From: Chryseobacterium sp. JM1
GTDB lineage: Bacteria > Bacteroidota > Bacteroidia > Flavobacteriales > Weeksellaceae
Reading direction: 5' to 3'
Length of the DNA: 64,000 nucleotides
Assembly (NCBI RefSeq): GCF_000737715.1
Contig: NZ_JPRN01000002.1
Coordinates: forward strand, 310,001-374,000
In this document: positions 9,453 through 18,916 of the stretch, piece by piece
Numbering within the stretch: the first letter of the stretch is position 1
Layout: each line of letters starts with the position of its first letter
The notes under the pieces: generated by a model
The model's database searches: none
What the model saw: only the letters and a program-made list of their open reading frames with translations
What the model was told of the DNA's origin: nothing
Translations under genes and position numbers: made by a program

Positions 9453-9782
9453 ATGATAAAAGTATCGGACCAAGCAAAGGCAAAAGCCATCCAACTTATG
9501 TCGGAAGATGGCTTCAACCCTGCTGAAGATTATATAAGAGTAGGGGTAAAAAGTGGAGGATGTTCTGGTTTAGAGTATGTTTTGGGATTTGACAATCAAA
9601 AAACAGACACAGATCAAATTTTCGAAGACAATGATGTGAAAATTATTGTTGAGAAAAAGTCTATCCTTTATTTAGCAGGAACAATCCTTGAATATTCAGG
9701 AGGATTAAACGGAAAGGGGTTTGTTTTCAACAATCCTAATGCATCCAGAACGTGTGGTTGTGGAGAGAGTTTTTCTTTATAG
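9453..9782 (+). CDS. sufA: HesB/IscA/SufA-type iron-sulfur cluster carrier
   Basis: 109 residues. The three ligand cysteines of A-type carriers are present: C37 in 'SGGCSGL' and C101/C103 in 'TCGCGESF'. A-type carriers pass Fe-S clusters from the SufBCD scaffold to apo-proteins. As first gene of the suf operon with its own promoter, SufA is the natural name. Confidence 0.92.
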   Translation: MIKVSDQAKAKAIQLMSEDGFNPAEDYIRVGVKSGGCSGLEYVLGFDNQKTDTDQIFEDNDVKIIVEKKSILYLAGTILEYSGGLNGKGFVFNNPNASRTCGCGESFSL

Positions 9783-9802
9783 AAAAGACATTAGATAAAG
9801 AT

Positions 9803-9845
9803 GTCAGATCTGTTTCTGAGATCTGAAGTCTGATATCTGAAATCA
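9803..9845 (+). repeat. Short degenerate tandem repeat (TCTGA/AGATCTGA words)
   Basis: The sufA-sufB gap contains repeated words around AGATCTGAAGTCTGATATC. It looks like decayed intergenic repeat DNA. No gene or regulatory site is evident. Confidence 0.45.
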
Positions 9846-9854
9846 AAAAAAACA

Positions 9855-11303
9855 ATGAGTAAATATACTGAAGACGATTTAAGAGTCGATCTAGAAAATA
9901 AAAAATATGAATTCGGGTGGGAAACGAAACTGGATTATGAAGAGTTTCCAATCGGTTTAAATGAAGACATCGTTCGTGCGATCTCTGCTAAAAAAGAAGA
10001 GCCTGAATGGATGACAGAATGGCGTTTGGAATCTTTCAGGATCTGGCTGAAAATGACAGAACCTACATGGGCTAACATTAAATATGAAAAGCCTGATTTT
10101 CAAGCTATCCGTTACTATGCTGCGCCAAAATCGAAGCCGGAACTGGAAAGCCTTGATGAAGTAGACCCTGAATTATTGAAGACTTTCGCGAAACTGGGTA
10201 TCAATATCGAAGAACAGAAAAGACTTTCAGGAGTTGCTGTAGACATCGTTATAGATTCTGTTTCTGTGAAAACAACTTTTCAGGATACCTTAATGGAAAA
10301 AGGAATTATTTTCTGTTCTATTTCAGAAGCGATTAAAAACCATCCTGATTTGGTAAGAAAATATCTTGGAAAAGTAGTTCCGAGAGGAGATAATTTTTAT
10401 TCAGCATTGAATTCCGCAGTATTCTCTGACGGAAGTTTCTGCTATATTCCAAAAGGCGTAAGATGCCCGATGGAACTTTCCACTTATTTCCGTATCAACC
10501 AGGCAGGAACAGGACAGTTTGAAAGAACGCTTGTGATCGCAGATGAAGGAAGTTATGTGTCTTATCTTGAGGGATGTACAGCCCCTTCAAGAGATGAAAA
10601 CCAGCTTCACGCTGCCGTTGTGGAACTGATTGCCATGGACAACGCTGAGATTAAATACTCAACTGTTCAAAACTGGTATCCGGGAAATGAAGAAGGAAAA
10701 GGAGGCGTTTTCAATTTCGTAACCAAAAGAGGATTATGTGAAAAGAAAGCAAAAATCTCATGGACACAGGTGGAAACAGGTTCTGCGGTAACCTGGAAAT
10801 ATCCTTCTTGTATCTTAAAAGGTGACGGATCTATCGGAGAGTTCTACTCTATCGCAGTGACCAACAATCACCAGTATGCTGATACAGGTACAAAAATGAT
10901 CCACATCGGAAAGAATACAAGATCAACGATCATTTCAAAAGGTATTTCTGCAGGAAAATCTCAGAATTCATATAGAGGTCAGGTGAAAGTAATGCCTTCT
11001 GCAAAAGGAGCAAGAAACTTTTCACAGTGCGACTCTCTGCTGATGGGTAATGAATGTGGTGCACATACATTCCCATACATTGAAATCAAAGATCCTACTG
11101 CACAGCTGGAACATGAAGCAACGACTTCAAAAATCGGGGAAGATCAGATCTTCTACTGTAACCAGAGAGGAATCAATACAGAAAAAGCAATTGCTCTTAT
11201 TGTGAATGGTTTCAGTAAAGAAGTATTGAATAAACTTCCGATGGAATTTGCCATTGAAGCTCAAAAATTATTGGAGATCTCTCTTGAGGGTTCTGTAGGA
11301 TAA
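9855..11303 (+). CDS. sufB: Fe-S cluster assembly scaffold SufB
   Basis: 482 residues, typical for SufB. The protein shows the beta-helix core and the C-terminal family signature '[22 protein letters not shown]'. The segment '[25 protein letters not shown]' contains a conserved Cys and His of the SufB-SufD interface. SufB is the scaffold of the SufBC2D complex on which clusters are built. Its downstream partner sufC is displaced ~730 bp by an inserted nuclease gene. Confidence 0.96.
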   Translation: MSKYTEDDLRVDLENKKYEFGWETKLDYEEFPIGLNEDIVRAISAKKEEPEWMTEWRLESFRIWLKMTEPTWANIKYEKPDFQAIRYYAAPKSKPELESLDEVDPELLKTFAKLGINIEEQKRLSGVAVDIVIDSVSVKTTFQDTLMEKGIIFCSISEAIKNHPDLVRKYLGKVVPRGDNFYSALNSAVFSDGSFCYIPKGVRCPMELSTYFRINQAGTGQFERTLVIADEGSYVSYLEGCTAPSRDENQLHAAVVELIAMDNAEIKYSTVQNWYPGNEEGKGGVFNFVTKRGLCEKKAKISWTQVETGSAVTWKYPSCILKGDGSIGEFYSIAVTNNHQYADTGTKMIHIGKNTRSTIISKGISAGKSQNSYRGQVKVMPSAKGARNFSQCDSLLMGNECGAHTFPYIEIKDPTAQLEHEATTSKIGEDQIFYCNQRGINTEKAIALIVNGFSKEVLNKLPMEFAIEAQKLLEISLEGSVG

Positions 11304-11307
11304 TAAT

Positions 11308-11925
11308 TTAAACATTAAGAAGTTAAGTATTTTGCTTTCTTAAAATCTTAATGTTAAAGAATTAAGGAATTGATAAATCAATTTTTTGAAGAAAATTAAG
11401 ATGACCAAAGCAGAAGTAACACAGCTTTCTTATGACATCATAGGATGTGCAATCAAAGTCCACAAAGAATTGGGACCAGGTCTGCTCGAAAGTGTTTATG
11501 AACTGTGTTTGGCATATGAATTAAAAGAAAGGGGATTCTTTGTTGATCAGCAAATTAGTACCAAAATCAATTATGGAAAATTTGAGATTGAAACTCCATT
11601 GAAAGTTGATCTACTTGTGAATAACACAATTATTATAGAAATCAAAACGGTTGAAAGTTTATTACCGGTTCATCAGGCTCAATTGATGACTTATATGAAA
11701 ATTTTGAAAAAGCCTCAAGGTCTTCTAATTAATTTTTATACGGATAATATTACCAAATCTATGATTCCTTTAATAAATGAATATTTTACAAAACTTGCAG
11801 AATAAGAATAAAGCATTGTGGAATTAAGTAGATTTGCAAACCTTAAATTCCTTCATTCAAATCAATTGTATTGGTTTGCTTAAAAAAATAATACATTAAG
11901 AAAAACTTAACTTCTTAATGTTTAA
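11308..11925. repeat. Inverted-repeat-bounded cassette in the suf operon
   Basis: TTAAACATTAAGAAGTTAAG at 11308-11327 recurs as its exact reverse complement at 11906-11925, enclosing the GxxExxY gene. Further TTAAG/CTTAA words lie just inside both ends. The left arm begins 4 bp after the sufB stop. The same core word bounds a 118-bp gene-free unit at 20461-20578, so this is a dispersed element family. No target duplication was identified. Confidence 0.7.
11401..11805 (+). CDS. GxxExxY family protein, PD-(D/E)XK nuclease-like
   Basis: 134 residues from ATG 11401; a TTG 15 bp upstream is in frame but less likely. The name-giving motif is in 'GPGLLESVYELCLAYEL'. The central 'VDLLVNNTIIIEIKTVE' gives the D...ExK core of PD-(D/E)XK nucleases (PDDEXK_3), followed by 'HQAQLMTYMKIL'. 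The biological role of the family is not established. The gene sits alone inside a perfect 20-bp inverted repeat between sufB and sufC, on the operon strand, which suggests a mobile or selfish unit inserted without blocking read-through. Confidence 0.85.
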   Translation: MTKAEVTQLSYDIIGCAIKVHKELGPGLLESVYELCLAYELKERGFFVDQQISTKINYGKFEIETPLKVDLLVNNTIIIEIKTVESLLPVHQAQLMTYMKILKKPQGLLINFYTDNITKSMIPLINEYFTKLAE

Positions 11926-12034
11926 AATAAATTAAAAATAGTATTTCATTCGCGGGCCCCGGAACATTTGTGATTAGTGGTTTAGGATTACAAAAGACAA
12001 AATGTCAGTCTGATCTTGCGATAAACTAAAATAT

Positions 12035-12778
12035 ATGTTAGAGATAAAAAACTTGCACGCCAAAATTGAAGACGGCGCAGAAATTTTAAAAGGTATTAAT
12101 CTTGAAATAAAGCCGGGCGAAGTTCATGCTATCATGGGACCGAACGGAGCTGGAAAATCTACTCTTTCTTCTGTTATTGCAGGAAAAGAAGATTATGAAG
12201 TAACGGACGGAGAAATTCTTTTCCAGGGAGAAAACATCAGTGAAGATGCTCCTGAAGAAAGAGCACACAAAGGAATTTTCCTTTCTTTCCAGTATCCGAT
12301 AGAAATTCCGGGAGTTTCTGTAACCAACTTTATTAAAGCTGCTTTAAACGAAACGAGAAAAGCAAACGGACTTGAGGAAATGCCGGCAAAAGAAATGCTT
12401 GCCCTTATCCGTGAAAAGTCTGAGCAATTAGGTATAAAAAAAGACTTCCTTTCAAGATCACTGAACGAAGGATTCTCCGGAGGTGAAAAGAAAAGAAACG
12501 AGATCTTCCAGATGATGATGCTTAATCCGAAACTGGCTATTCTTGATGAAACAGATTCAGGTCTTGATATCGATGCTTTAAGAATTGTTGCAGACGGTGT
12601 GAATCACTTTAAAAACGAAGGGAATGCAGTACTTCTGATTACTCACTATCAGAGATTGCTTAACTATATCCAGCCTGACTTTGTTCACGTTCTTGCTAAC
12701 GGAAAAATCATCAAAACCGGTGATAAATCTCTTGCCTTAGAACTGGAAGAAAAAGGGTACGACTGGCTTCTTAACTAA
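12035..12778 (+). CDS. sufC: Fe-S assembly ATPase SufC
   Basis: 247-residue ABC-type ATPase without membrane partner. The Walker A 'GPNGAGKST', signature '[10 protein letters not shown]' and Walker B '[12 protein letters not shown]' are intact. SufC drives conformational change of SufB-SufD during cluster assembly. About 110 bp separate it from the right arm of the upstream inverted repeat. Confidence 0.97.
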   Translation: MLEIKNLHAKIEDGAEILKGINLEIKPGEVHAIMGPNGAGKSTLSSVIAGKEDYEVTDGEILFQGENISEDAPEERAHKGIFLSFQYPIEIPGVSVTNFIKAALNETRKANGLEEMPAKEMLALIREKSEQLGIKKDFLSRSLNEGFSGGEKKRNEIFQMMMLNPKLAILDETDSGLDIDALRIVADGVNHFKNEGNAVLLITHYQRLLNYIQPDFVHVLANGKIIKTGDKSLALELEEKGYDWLLN

Positions 12779-12876
12779 GAAGAAACTATTTCAGACGGGA
12801 TGTTATCAATCCTTTCTGAAGATGCGGAAAACCCGCAGTAAATATTATTATTTTTAAATATATAAAATAAGGTGTG

Positions 12877-14202
12877 ATGGCCGAAATATCAGTAATGGCT
12901 TTATACGATCAGATTATTGACAATCACGGTGAATTTTTGGAGAGTCTTCGTCACAGATTTCTGGATGAAGAAAGAAGAACTGCTCTTCAAAATTTCGAAA
13001 ACTTAGGTTTTCCGACAAAAAAAGACGAAGAATATAAATATACCAGCATCAAAGAAATCACGGAAAAAAACTATAATTTTTTCCCGAAAGAAAGTCATAA
13101 TATCACCAAAGAACAGCTGGATCAGTTGCACTTAGGGGAAGAAAATTTTGACTGGATCGTTTTTGTGAATGGTAAGCTTCATAAAGAGCTTTCAAAAGTT
13201 TCTATTGAAAATGTAGAATTTCTTTCATTCAACTATGCATTGAATGATGAGAAACACAAAGAAGTATTTGATAAGTATTTTAATACCATTGCTTCTAAAG
13301 ATACGGCTTTCACGAACTTAAACCTTGCTTACTGCAAATACGGTTTCTTTCTGAAAGTTCCTAAAAATGTAGTAATCGAAAAACCGATTCACGTTTTTTA
13401 TATCTCTCAGAATCAGGAAGAAAACACATTCTACAATACAAGAAATTTACTGATTGTAGAAGAAGGAGCAAAAGTAGAGGTTATAGAAAGTCACCACAAT
13501 TTCGACAGTACGTATGTGCTGACGAATTCTGTAACGGAGATCTTTACGTATCCGAATGCAAAAGCAGACTGGCATAAACTTCAGAACGACAACAATACTT
13601 CGTATCTTATCGACAGTACATTCGCAAGACAGGAAAAAGACAGCTTAACGACTGTAAACACCTTCTCTTTCGGAGGAAAACTGGTAAGAAACAACCTGGA
13701 CTTCATTCATAACGGAAGCAATATCAATTCGTTTATGAACGGGATCACAATTATTGGAAAAGATCAGCTGGTAGACCACCACACGGCTGTTCACCACAAT
13801 TTCCCGCATTGTGAAAGCTACCAGAACTATAAAGGTATTTTCGATGGAAATGCCCACGGTGTTTTCAACGGGAAGGTTTTCGTGGATAAAATTGCTCAGA
13901 AAACCAATGCTTACCAGCAGAACAACAACGTATTACTAAGTGAGGGTGCCAGCATTGACACTAAACCTCAGTTGGAGATCTTCGCTGATGACGTAAAATG
14001 TTCTCACGGCTGTACCGTAGGTCAGCTGAATGAAGATGCGCTGTTTTATTTAAGAGCAAGAGGTATTTCTAAGAAAAAAGCTCAGGCTTTGCTTTTATAT
14101 GCTTTTGCTAATGATGCGATGCAGAACATCGATATTGAACCGCTTAAAGAAAAAATTTCGAAACTTTTAGCTGAAAAGCTACAGGTGGATTTAGAATTTT
14201 AA
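12877..14202 (+). CDS. sufD: Fe-S cluster assembly protein SufD
   Basis: 441 residues from ATG 12877; a GTG one codon upstream and an ATG at 12895 are alternatives. The C-terminal part carries 'DDVKCSHGCTVGQLNEDALFYLRARGI', the conserved SufB/SufD signature with the cluster-interface Cys and His. SufD pairs with SufB on SufC dimers. The operon ends here with a terminator; no sufS or sufE follows within the window. Confidence 0.95.
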   Translation: MAEISVMALYDQIIDNHGEFLESLRHRFLDEERRTALQNFENLGFPTKKDEEYKYTSIKEITEKNYNFFPKESHNITKEQLDQLHLGEENFDWIVFVNGKLHKELSKVSIENVEFLSFNYALNDEKHKEVFDKYFNTIASKDTAFTNLNLAYCKYGFFLKVPKNVVIEKPIHVFYISQNQEENTFYNTRNLLIVEEGAKVEVIESHHNFDSTYVLTNSVTEIFTYPNAKADWHKLQNDNNTSYLIDSTFARQEKDSLTTVNTFSFGGKLVRNNLDFIHNGSNINSFMNGITIIGKDQLVDHHTAVHHNFPHCESYQNYKGIFDGNAHGVFNGKVFVDKIAQKTNAYQQNNNVLLSEGASIDTKPQLEIFADDVKCSHGCTVGQLNEDALFYLRARGISKKKAQALLLYAFANDAMQNIDIEPLKEKISKLLAEKLQVDLEF

Positions 14203-14225
14203 GACTAATATAAATTGATACCAAA

Positions 14226-14257
14226 AAAAGCACTTCTTCCTGAAGTGCTTTTTTATT
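14226..14257 (+). terminator. Terminator of the suf operon
   Basis: An 11-bp perfect stem (aaaagcacttc / gaagtgctttt) with a 5-nt loop ends in a T-rich tract, 24 bp after the sufD stop. Confidence 0.85.
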
Positions 14258-14376
14258 TTAAGTAAGATGGAAATTATTAGTCGAATCTGAGCTTTTTATT
14301 CTTTTAAAGATGTAATTCCTTTATTAAAGCCTAATAGTAACTTCAAGCCTCCCTCTTCCAGCTTCCTGCCTTATAA

Positions 14377-15297
14377 CTATTTCAACCAGGACTGATTCTC
14401 TTTCTTATCTGAACGCTTCTTACCGTTATCGATATTATAAGCGAAGCCTACTCCAAGAGTCTGTTTAAGCTGTGTTTTCTGAATCTGGTTGTGATCATAC
14501 ATCAGATCCAGTGTAATATTTGTTGAGATAAACTTATTGATCTTCATATTAAGAATTCCGCTGTATCCAAGCACCAGGTGGTCCGGTTTATCAAGATAGT
14601 TTGAAAATACGGAAGCCGTATTCGTCAGGTTGATGTTATCCATGATCTTGACTTTGTATATAGCCGTTCCCAGGAAACCGAACTGGAACAGAGAGGAATC
14701 ACCATTATTTTTCAGGCCATAAGTTCCTGCCGTCTGAAGAGCTTCATCCAGAACAAAAGTTACTCTGGCATTGGCCGGACGGAGTGTCGCTGTAAAATTG
14801 TCATTAGGACGATACGTAACCCCCACCCCTACATTAAGATATCCCGGAGCCATAAAATTGGAAATCTTCTTGGCATCAGGATTATTGCCATCCTCATAAC
14901 CTCCTGCAAACTGGCTTATAAGACCTATACCTCCTGATAGATACCAGTTCTTGGCAAATTCACGCCCGTAGTTGGTAGAAATGTTGATCACATCCTGAGT
15001 TTTTCTGGTTCCGATGCCTTTGGTATTATTCTGTCCGTAACCTAAAATAATAATGTTTTCCCAAAGGTCCTTCCCTTTTTCATAGGTAAGATTGTAATTC
15101 ACTCCGGCAAGCCACCCCACATTGTTAGCTCCACCACCAACCCAGTTCGAGAACGCAGCCTGATTGAGCATTAATGTATTCTGTCCCTGAATAGACCAGG
15201 CTTTTACAGTATCAGTTGTGGCAGCATCGGATTTGGCCTCCTGAGCCATTGTGCTTACTCCCATAGAGATGGAAAGGGCAAATAAAAGTTTTTTCAT
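14377..15297 (-). CDS. DUF3078 family outer-envelope protein
   Basis: 306 residues with a Sec signal peptide (about 1-18) and alternating aromatic/polar strands typical of an outer-membrane or periplasmic beta structure. The family signature is 'AAFSNWVGGGANNVGWLAG'. It ends in a basic 'KKRSDKKENQSWLK' tail. Function unknown. A close paralogue lies 237 bp upstream on the same strand; the gap contains the paralogue's terminator, so the two are probably transcribed separately. Confidence 0.85.
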   Translation of the reverse strand: MKKLLFALSISMGVSTMAQEAKSDAATTDTVKAWSIQGQNTLMLNQAAFSNWVGGGANNVGWLAGVNYNLTYEKGKDLWENIIILGYGQNNTKGIGTRKTQDVINISTNYGREFAKNWYLSGGIGLISQFAGGYEDGNNPDAKKISNFMAPGYLNVGVGVTYRPNDNFTATLRPANARVTFVLDEALQTAGTYGLKNNGDSSLFQFGFLGTAIYKVKIMDNINLTNTASVFSNYLDKPDHLVLGYSGILNMKINKFISTNITLDLMYDHNQIQKTQLKQTLGVGFAYNIDNGKKRSDKKENQSWLK

Positions 15298-15481
15298 AAG
15301 TAAGGATTTTTCGTTACAAAAATATACATATATTTTTTGGTAAAAAACTAATCACTCATTTATGATATATATTAATTATTATTTAATGTATTAAACAGTA
15401 GCTTAATTCACTAAAATCATAGAATAAAAATCGTTAAATAAAACAATTCTGCTTAAAATATTTATTTGAATTAGGTCTAAT

Positions 15482-15509
15482 AAAAAAATCACTCCAGACT
15501 GAAGTGATT
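15482..15509 (-). terminator. Terminator of the upstream DUF3078 gene
   Basis: Read on the minus strand, the hairpin aatcact...agtgatt is followed by an unbroken T tract (A run at 15482-15488 on the plus strand), 26 bp after the stop of the gene at 15535. Confidence 0.75.
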
Positions 15510-15534
15510 GTATATTGTTATTAAAATTGAATCT

Positions 15535-16461
15535 TTATTTTTTAATCCACCACTGGCTGTCTTTACGGTCAGAGCGCTTCACCCCATTATTCAGTGTATA
15601 GGCAAATCCGATCCCAAGCGTCTGTTTTAGCTGGGTCTTCTGGATCTGATTATGATCATACAGAAGATCTACCGTAATATTGGATGAAATGAATTTATTT
15701 ACTTTAAAGTTGATCAATGCTCCATAAGCCAGCACCAGTCTTTCCGGGTGATCCAGATAATTGGAAAATACAGAAGCGGTATTGGTGATGTGAACATTAT
15801 CCATCAATTTTACTTTGTATTGGGCCGTCCCAAGGAAACCGAACTGTAACAGCGAAGTGTCACCATCATTTTTCAGACCGTAACTTCCTGCAAACTGAAG
15901 TTCTTTATCCAAGACAAAAGTCCATCTGCCGTTGGTAGGACGCAGTGTTACTGTCAGATTATCATTCGGCCTGTACGTGATACCCATACCGAGGTTGAGG
16001 TAACCAGGAGCCATGAAATTAGAGATCTTTTTGGCTGCAGGATTATTTCCGTCCTCATATCCGGGTGCAAACTGCGACTGCAAACCTGCTCCCAGTGAGA
16101 AATACCAGCTTTTGGAAAATTTACGCCCGTAATTGGTGGAAACATTGATAACATCCTGTGTTTTCCTTATACCAAGACCTTTGGTGTCATTCTGCCCGTA
16201 ATCCAGGACAATAATGTTCTCCCAGAGGTCATTGTCTTTTTCATAGGTAAGGTTGTAATTCACCCCGGCAAGCCACCCTACATTGTTGGCTCCCCCACCG
16301 ACCCAGTTTGAAAAGGCCGCCTGATTGATCATTAAAGTGTGTTTTCCCAATACCGACCAGTATTTTACCGTATCTACGACTACTGAATCTTTTTTCAATT
16401 CTTCTTGTGCACTTGCATAAATCCCTATAGAAAAGGAAAGAATCAATAAAAACTTCTTCAT
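15535..16461 (-). CDS. DUF3078 family outer-envelope protein (paralogue)
   Basis: 308 residues, strongly similar to its neighbour at 14377 along the whole length; for example both carry 'AAFSNWVGGGANNVGWLAG' and 'NTASVFSNYLD'. Signal peptide about 1-18. Differences cluster near the N-terminus and the basic C-terminal tail. A recent tandem duplication is the simplest reading. Function unknown. Confidence 0.85.
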   Translation of the reverse strand: MKKFLLILSFSIGIYASAQEELKKDSVVVDTVKYWSVLGKHTLMINQAAFSNWVGGGANNVGWLAGVNYNLTYEKDNDLWENIIVLDYGQNDTKGLGIRKTQDVINVSTNYGRKFSKSWYFSLGAGLQSQFAPGYEDGNNPAAKKISNFMAPGYLNLGMGITYRPNDNLTVTLRPTNGRWTFVLDKELQFAGSYGLKNDGDTSLLQFGFLGTAQYKVKLMDNVHITNTASVFSNYLDHPERLVLAYGALINFKVNKFISSNITVDLLYDHNQIQKTQLKQTLGIGFAYTLNNGVKRSDRKDSQWWIKK

Positions 16462-16717
16462 TATTTTACATGATTTTCATTACAAAAATATTAATATAAT
16501 TTTTTTTAAAGCAAATCTTAGGTCATAAAATGCCTTAAACACGCTAAATTCTCTTCATGCAACCAAAAACAGGCCAGTTTAATACGTTCAATGTCAAAAT
16601 ATTAAACATCGCATGTTAAAATTGAAACCTTTTGTCTGAAAATAACAGATCTCCACACCATACATCGCCAAATTTTCCGAAATTTATCATTGGCTTTTGA
16701 TTTGACGTACCCTCCAC

Positions 16718-17485
16718 ATGTTTAAAAATATAATTTCCAAAAGGGCTGTTATCACCCCACTGCTGATGCTTTCTGCTATGTGGTTCGGCTACTTTCTGCA
16801 GATGCAGGGCTTTTTCCAAAGCTGTTTTGGGGCCATTATACCTCTATTGCCGGAAGGCTTGCTGGGAATCATCACAGCTCCTCTTCTGCATGGAAATATT
16901 GATCATATTATGGGGAACTCTATTCCGGTAGCGATCCTTCTCTTTCTTTTGTATCAATTCTATCCTTTGGTTGCCAATAAAGTGTTTATCATCGGCTGGC
17001 TTGCAACAGGTCTTTTGGTCTGGATGCTGCCTCCTATAGATATTCTCACCGGAGATTATATGTACACCTGTACCATTGGGGCCAGTGGCGTGGTGTATGT
17101 TCTTGCCTTCTTCCTCTTCTTCAGTGGTGTTTTCAAATGGAACATGAAATTGCTCACCATTTCACTCCTTGTTGTTCTGTATTATGGCAGTTTGATTTGG
17201 GGAATGTTTCCGGAAGAACTGTTCTACAATCTTCAGGAACCGAGTAAAATCTCATGGCAGGCTCACCTTTCCGGAGCTGTCGTGGGAAGTATTATTGCTT
17301 TTGCATTTAAAAATGTAGGCGAAAGAAAGAAAAAGTATATCTGGGAATTTCCAAATTATTACAGCGAAAAAGACGATAAACTGTGGCAGGAATACAAAGA
17401 AAACCATCCTGATGACTTCCTGGAACTCCCTTATAAAAAGAGAGATGATATCTGGGACCATTTGGAGGAGTTGAGAAGGAAGTAA
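16718..17485 (+). CDS. Rhomboid family intramembrane serine protease
   Basis: 255 residues with about six membrane helices. The catalytic Ser is in 'GASGVVYVL' and the catalytic His in 'WQAHLSGAVVGSIIAF'; 'HGNIDHIMGNSIP' supplies the conserved His/Asn of helix 2. The last ~60 residues are a cytosolic charged tail ending in 'KKRDDIWDHLEELRRK'. The start ATG at 16718 follows a 256-bp gap in which I see no other gene. Confidence 0.92.
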   Translation: MFKNIISKRAVITPLLMLSAMWFGYFLQMQGFFQSCFGAIIPLLPEGLLGIITAPLLHGNIDHIMGNSIPVAILLFLLYQFYPLVANKVFIIGWLATGLLVWMLPPIDILTGDYMYTCTIGASGVVYVLAFFLFFSGVFKWNMKLLTISLLVVLYYGSLIWGMFPEELFYNLQEPSKISWQAHLSGAVVGSIIAFAFKNVGERKKKYIWEFPNYYSEKDDKLWQEYKENHPDDFLELPYKKRDDIWDHLEELRRK

Positions 17486-17522
17486 AGTTCCGGGATGAGG
17501 TTTCATGAAAAGAACCGGCAAC

Positions 17523-17560
17523 CAAACACTCAAACACTCAAACACTCAAACACTCAAACT
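17523..17560 (+). repeat. Tandem 8-bp repeat (CAAACACT)n
   Basis: Four full copies of CAAACACT plus a partial fifth lie between the rhomboid gene and dprA. Their uniformity suggests slippage-prone DNA. They are too short and spacer-less to be CRISPR. Confidence 0.85.
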
Positions 17561-17616
17561 CATACCACGCAACTCCAACTCGGGTTATTTTATTACATTT
17601 GGAGAAAACACACACA

Positions 17617-18726
17617 ATGATCTCTGAAGAATACCTCTATGCCATCGCTCTGCGCGAATGCAGCCTGATTGGCGACATTAATTTTCACAAACTTGTAAGA
17701 ACCTTCGGAAGTGCAGAAGAAGCCTGGAAAAAAGCAAGAAAAGACTACAGCAAAGCCGATGGCATAGGACGGAAAACAGTCGCGGATATCGGAAACGAAG
17801 AGTATCTGAAATTTGCGGAAAAGGAAATAAAATTCTGTGAAAAGAACAGGATTACCATCAGGCTGAGACACCTTAATGAACTTCCCTATTTGCTCAACGA
17901 ATGTGATGATGCACCCGCTATTCTTTATCAGAAAGGAAATTTTGAGGAGTCTTTACCAAAAATAAGTCTTGTCGGAACGCGGAATATGACTTCTTATGGT
18001 AAGCAATTCATTAACGATTTCTTTGAAGCAACGAAACCTTACAAATACATATCGGTCAGCGGATTAGCGCTTGGAGTGGATAAAGAAGTTCACGAACAGT
18101 CCATTCAACATCAAATTCCTACCATAGCTGTTCTGGCTCATGGATTTCACACGCTTTATCCTTCCAAAAATAAGAAACTGTCTGAAAAAATTTTAGAAGA
18201 AAACGGAGCATTGATCACAGAATTCAATTCCTCCAGAAAACCTGACCGTGAAAATTTCATCCAGCGAAACAGAATTATTGCCGGACTTTCTCCTTCAACC
18301 ATTGTCGTGGAAACCGGATTTGGAGGCGGATCTGTAAGCACCGCTTCATTTGCCAACGACTACAACCGGGAAGTTTTTGCCCTGCCGGGAAAAATCACAG
18401 ATCCACATAGTCAGGGATGCAATCAGCTGATTTTCCAGAATAAAGCATCCGCCATTTCTACGATAAAAGATCTTATGAATTCGCTTGGGTTTAACCCTAC
18501 CAAAGAGAAAACAGCAGAACTGTTCCCGTATAGTGAATTAAACCTACAACTTACTGAAAGTCAGGAAACCGTTTATCAGTCGATCAAAGCCCATCCGCAG
18601 GTATCTCTGGACGATCTCGCGCAGATGATTTCTATGGCTTCTTACAAAATTCTTCCTATAATTTTAGAATTGGAGCTTTTGGGGAAAGTAAAATCATTTT
18701 CCGGGAGGCAATTTACCGCAATTTGA
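17617..18726 (+). CDS. dprA: DNA-processing protein DprA
   Basis: 369 residues from ATG 17617; an in-frame TTG at 17599 adds six residues but is less likely. The Rossmann core shows 'ISLVGTRNMTSYG', 'SGLALGVDKEVHE', 'RNRIIAGLSPSTIVVETGFGGGS' and 'REVFALPG'. A C-terminal winged-helix-like segment follows. DprA protects incoming single-stranded DNA and loads RecA during natural transformation. It is intact here, whereas comM, another transformation gene in this window, is disrupted. Confidence 0.96.
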   Translation: MISEEYLYAIALRECSLIGDINFHKLVRTFGSAEEAWKKARKDYSKADGIGRKTVADIGNEEYLKFAEKEIKFCEKNRITIRLRHLNELPYLLNECDDAPAILYQKGNFEESLPKISLVGTRNMTSYGKQFINDFFEATKPYKYISVSGLALGVDKEVHEQSIQHQIPTIAVLAHGFHTLYPSKNKKLSEKILEENGALITEFNSSRKPDRENFIQRNRIIAGLSPSTIVVETGFGGGSVSTASFANDYNREVFALPGKITDPHSQGCNQLIFQNKASAISTIKDLMNSLGFNPTKEKTAELFPYSELNLQLTESQETVYQSIKAHPQVSLDDLAQMISMASYKILPIILELELLGKVKSFSGRQFTAI

Positions 18727-18882
18727 GAATTAACGATTTCTTAATATTGCATTATTTGAGACGTAACTTTTAATTTTCAACAAAATTTGCTCATTAATTA
18801 TCAATTTAATAATATTTCGGGACATTATTATTTAATTTTTAACAATGTTGAAATAGAGTATTGTGAATCTTGAAAAAAAAAT

Positions 18883-18890
18883 TAAATTTG
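18883..18890 (+). promoter_or_regulatory. Bacteroidota promoter for gdhA (TAAATTTG)
   Basis: TAAATTTG fits TAnnTTTG. A TTG at 18861-18863 gives a 19-bp spacer. The box lies 26 bp before the gdhA start. Confidence 0.6.
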
Positions 18891-18916
18891 TTGACAATAA
18901 TATTCAACCCTAATAT

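Noticed and set aside
17523..17560. CRISPR-like regular repeats before dprA
   Set aside because: The 8-bp units abut with no spacers and no cas genes are present; it is a simple tandem repeat.
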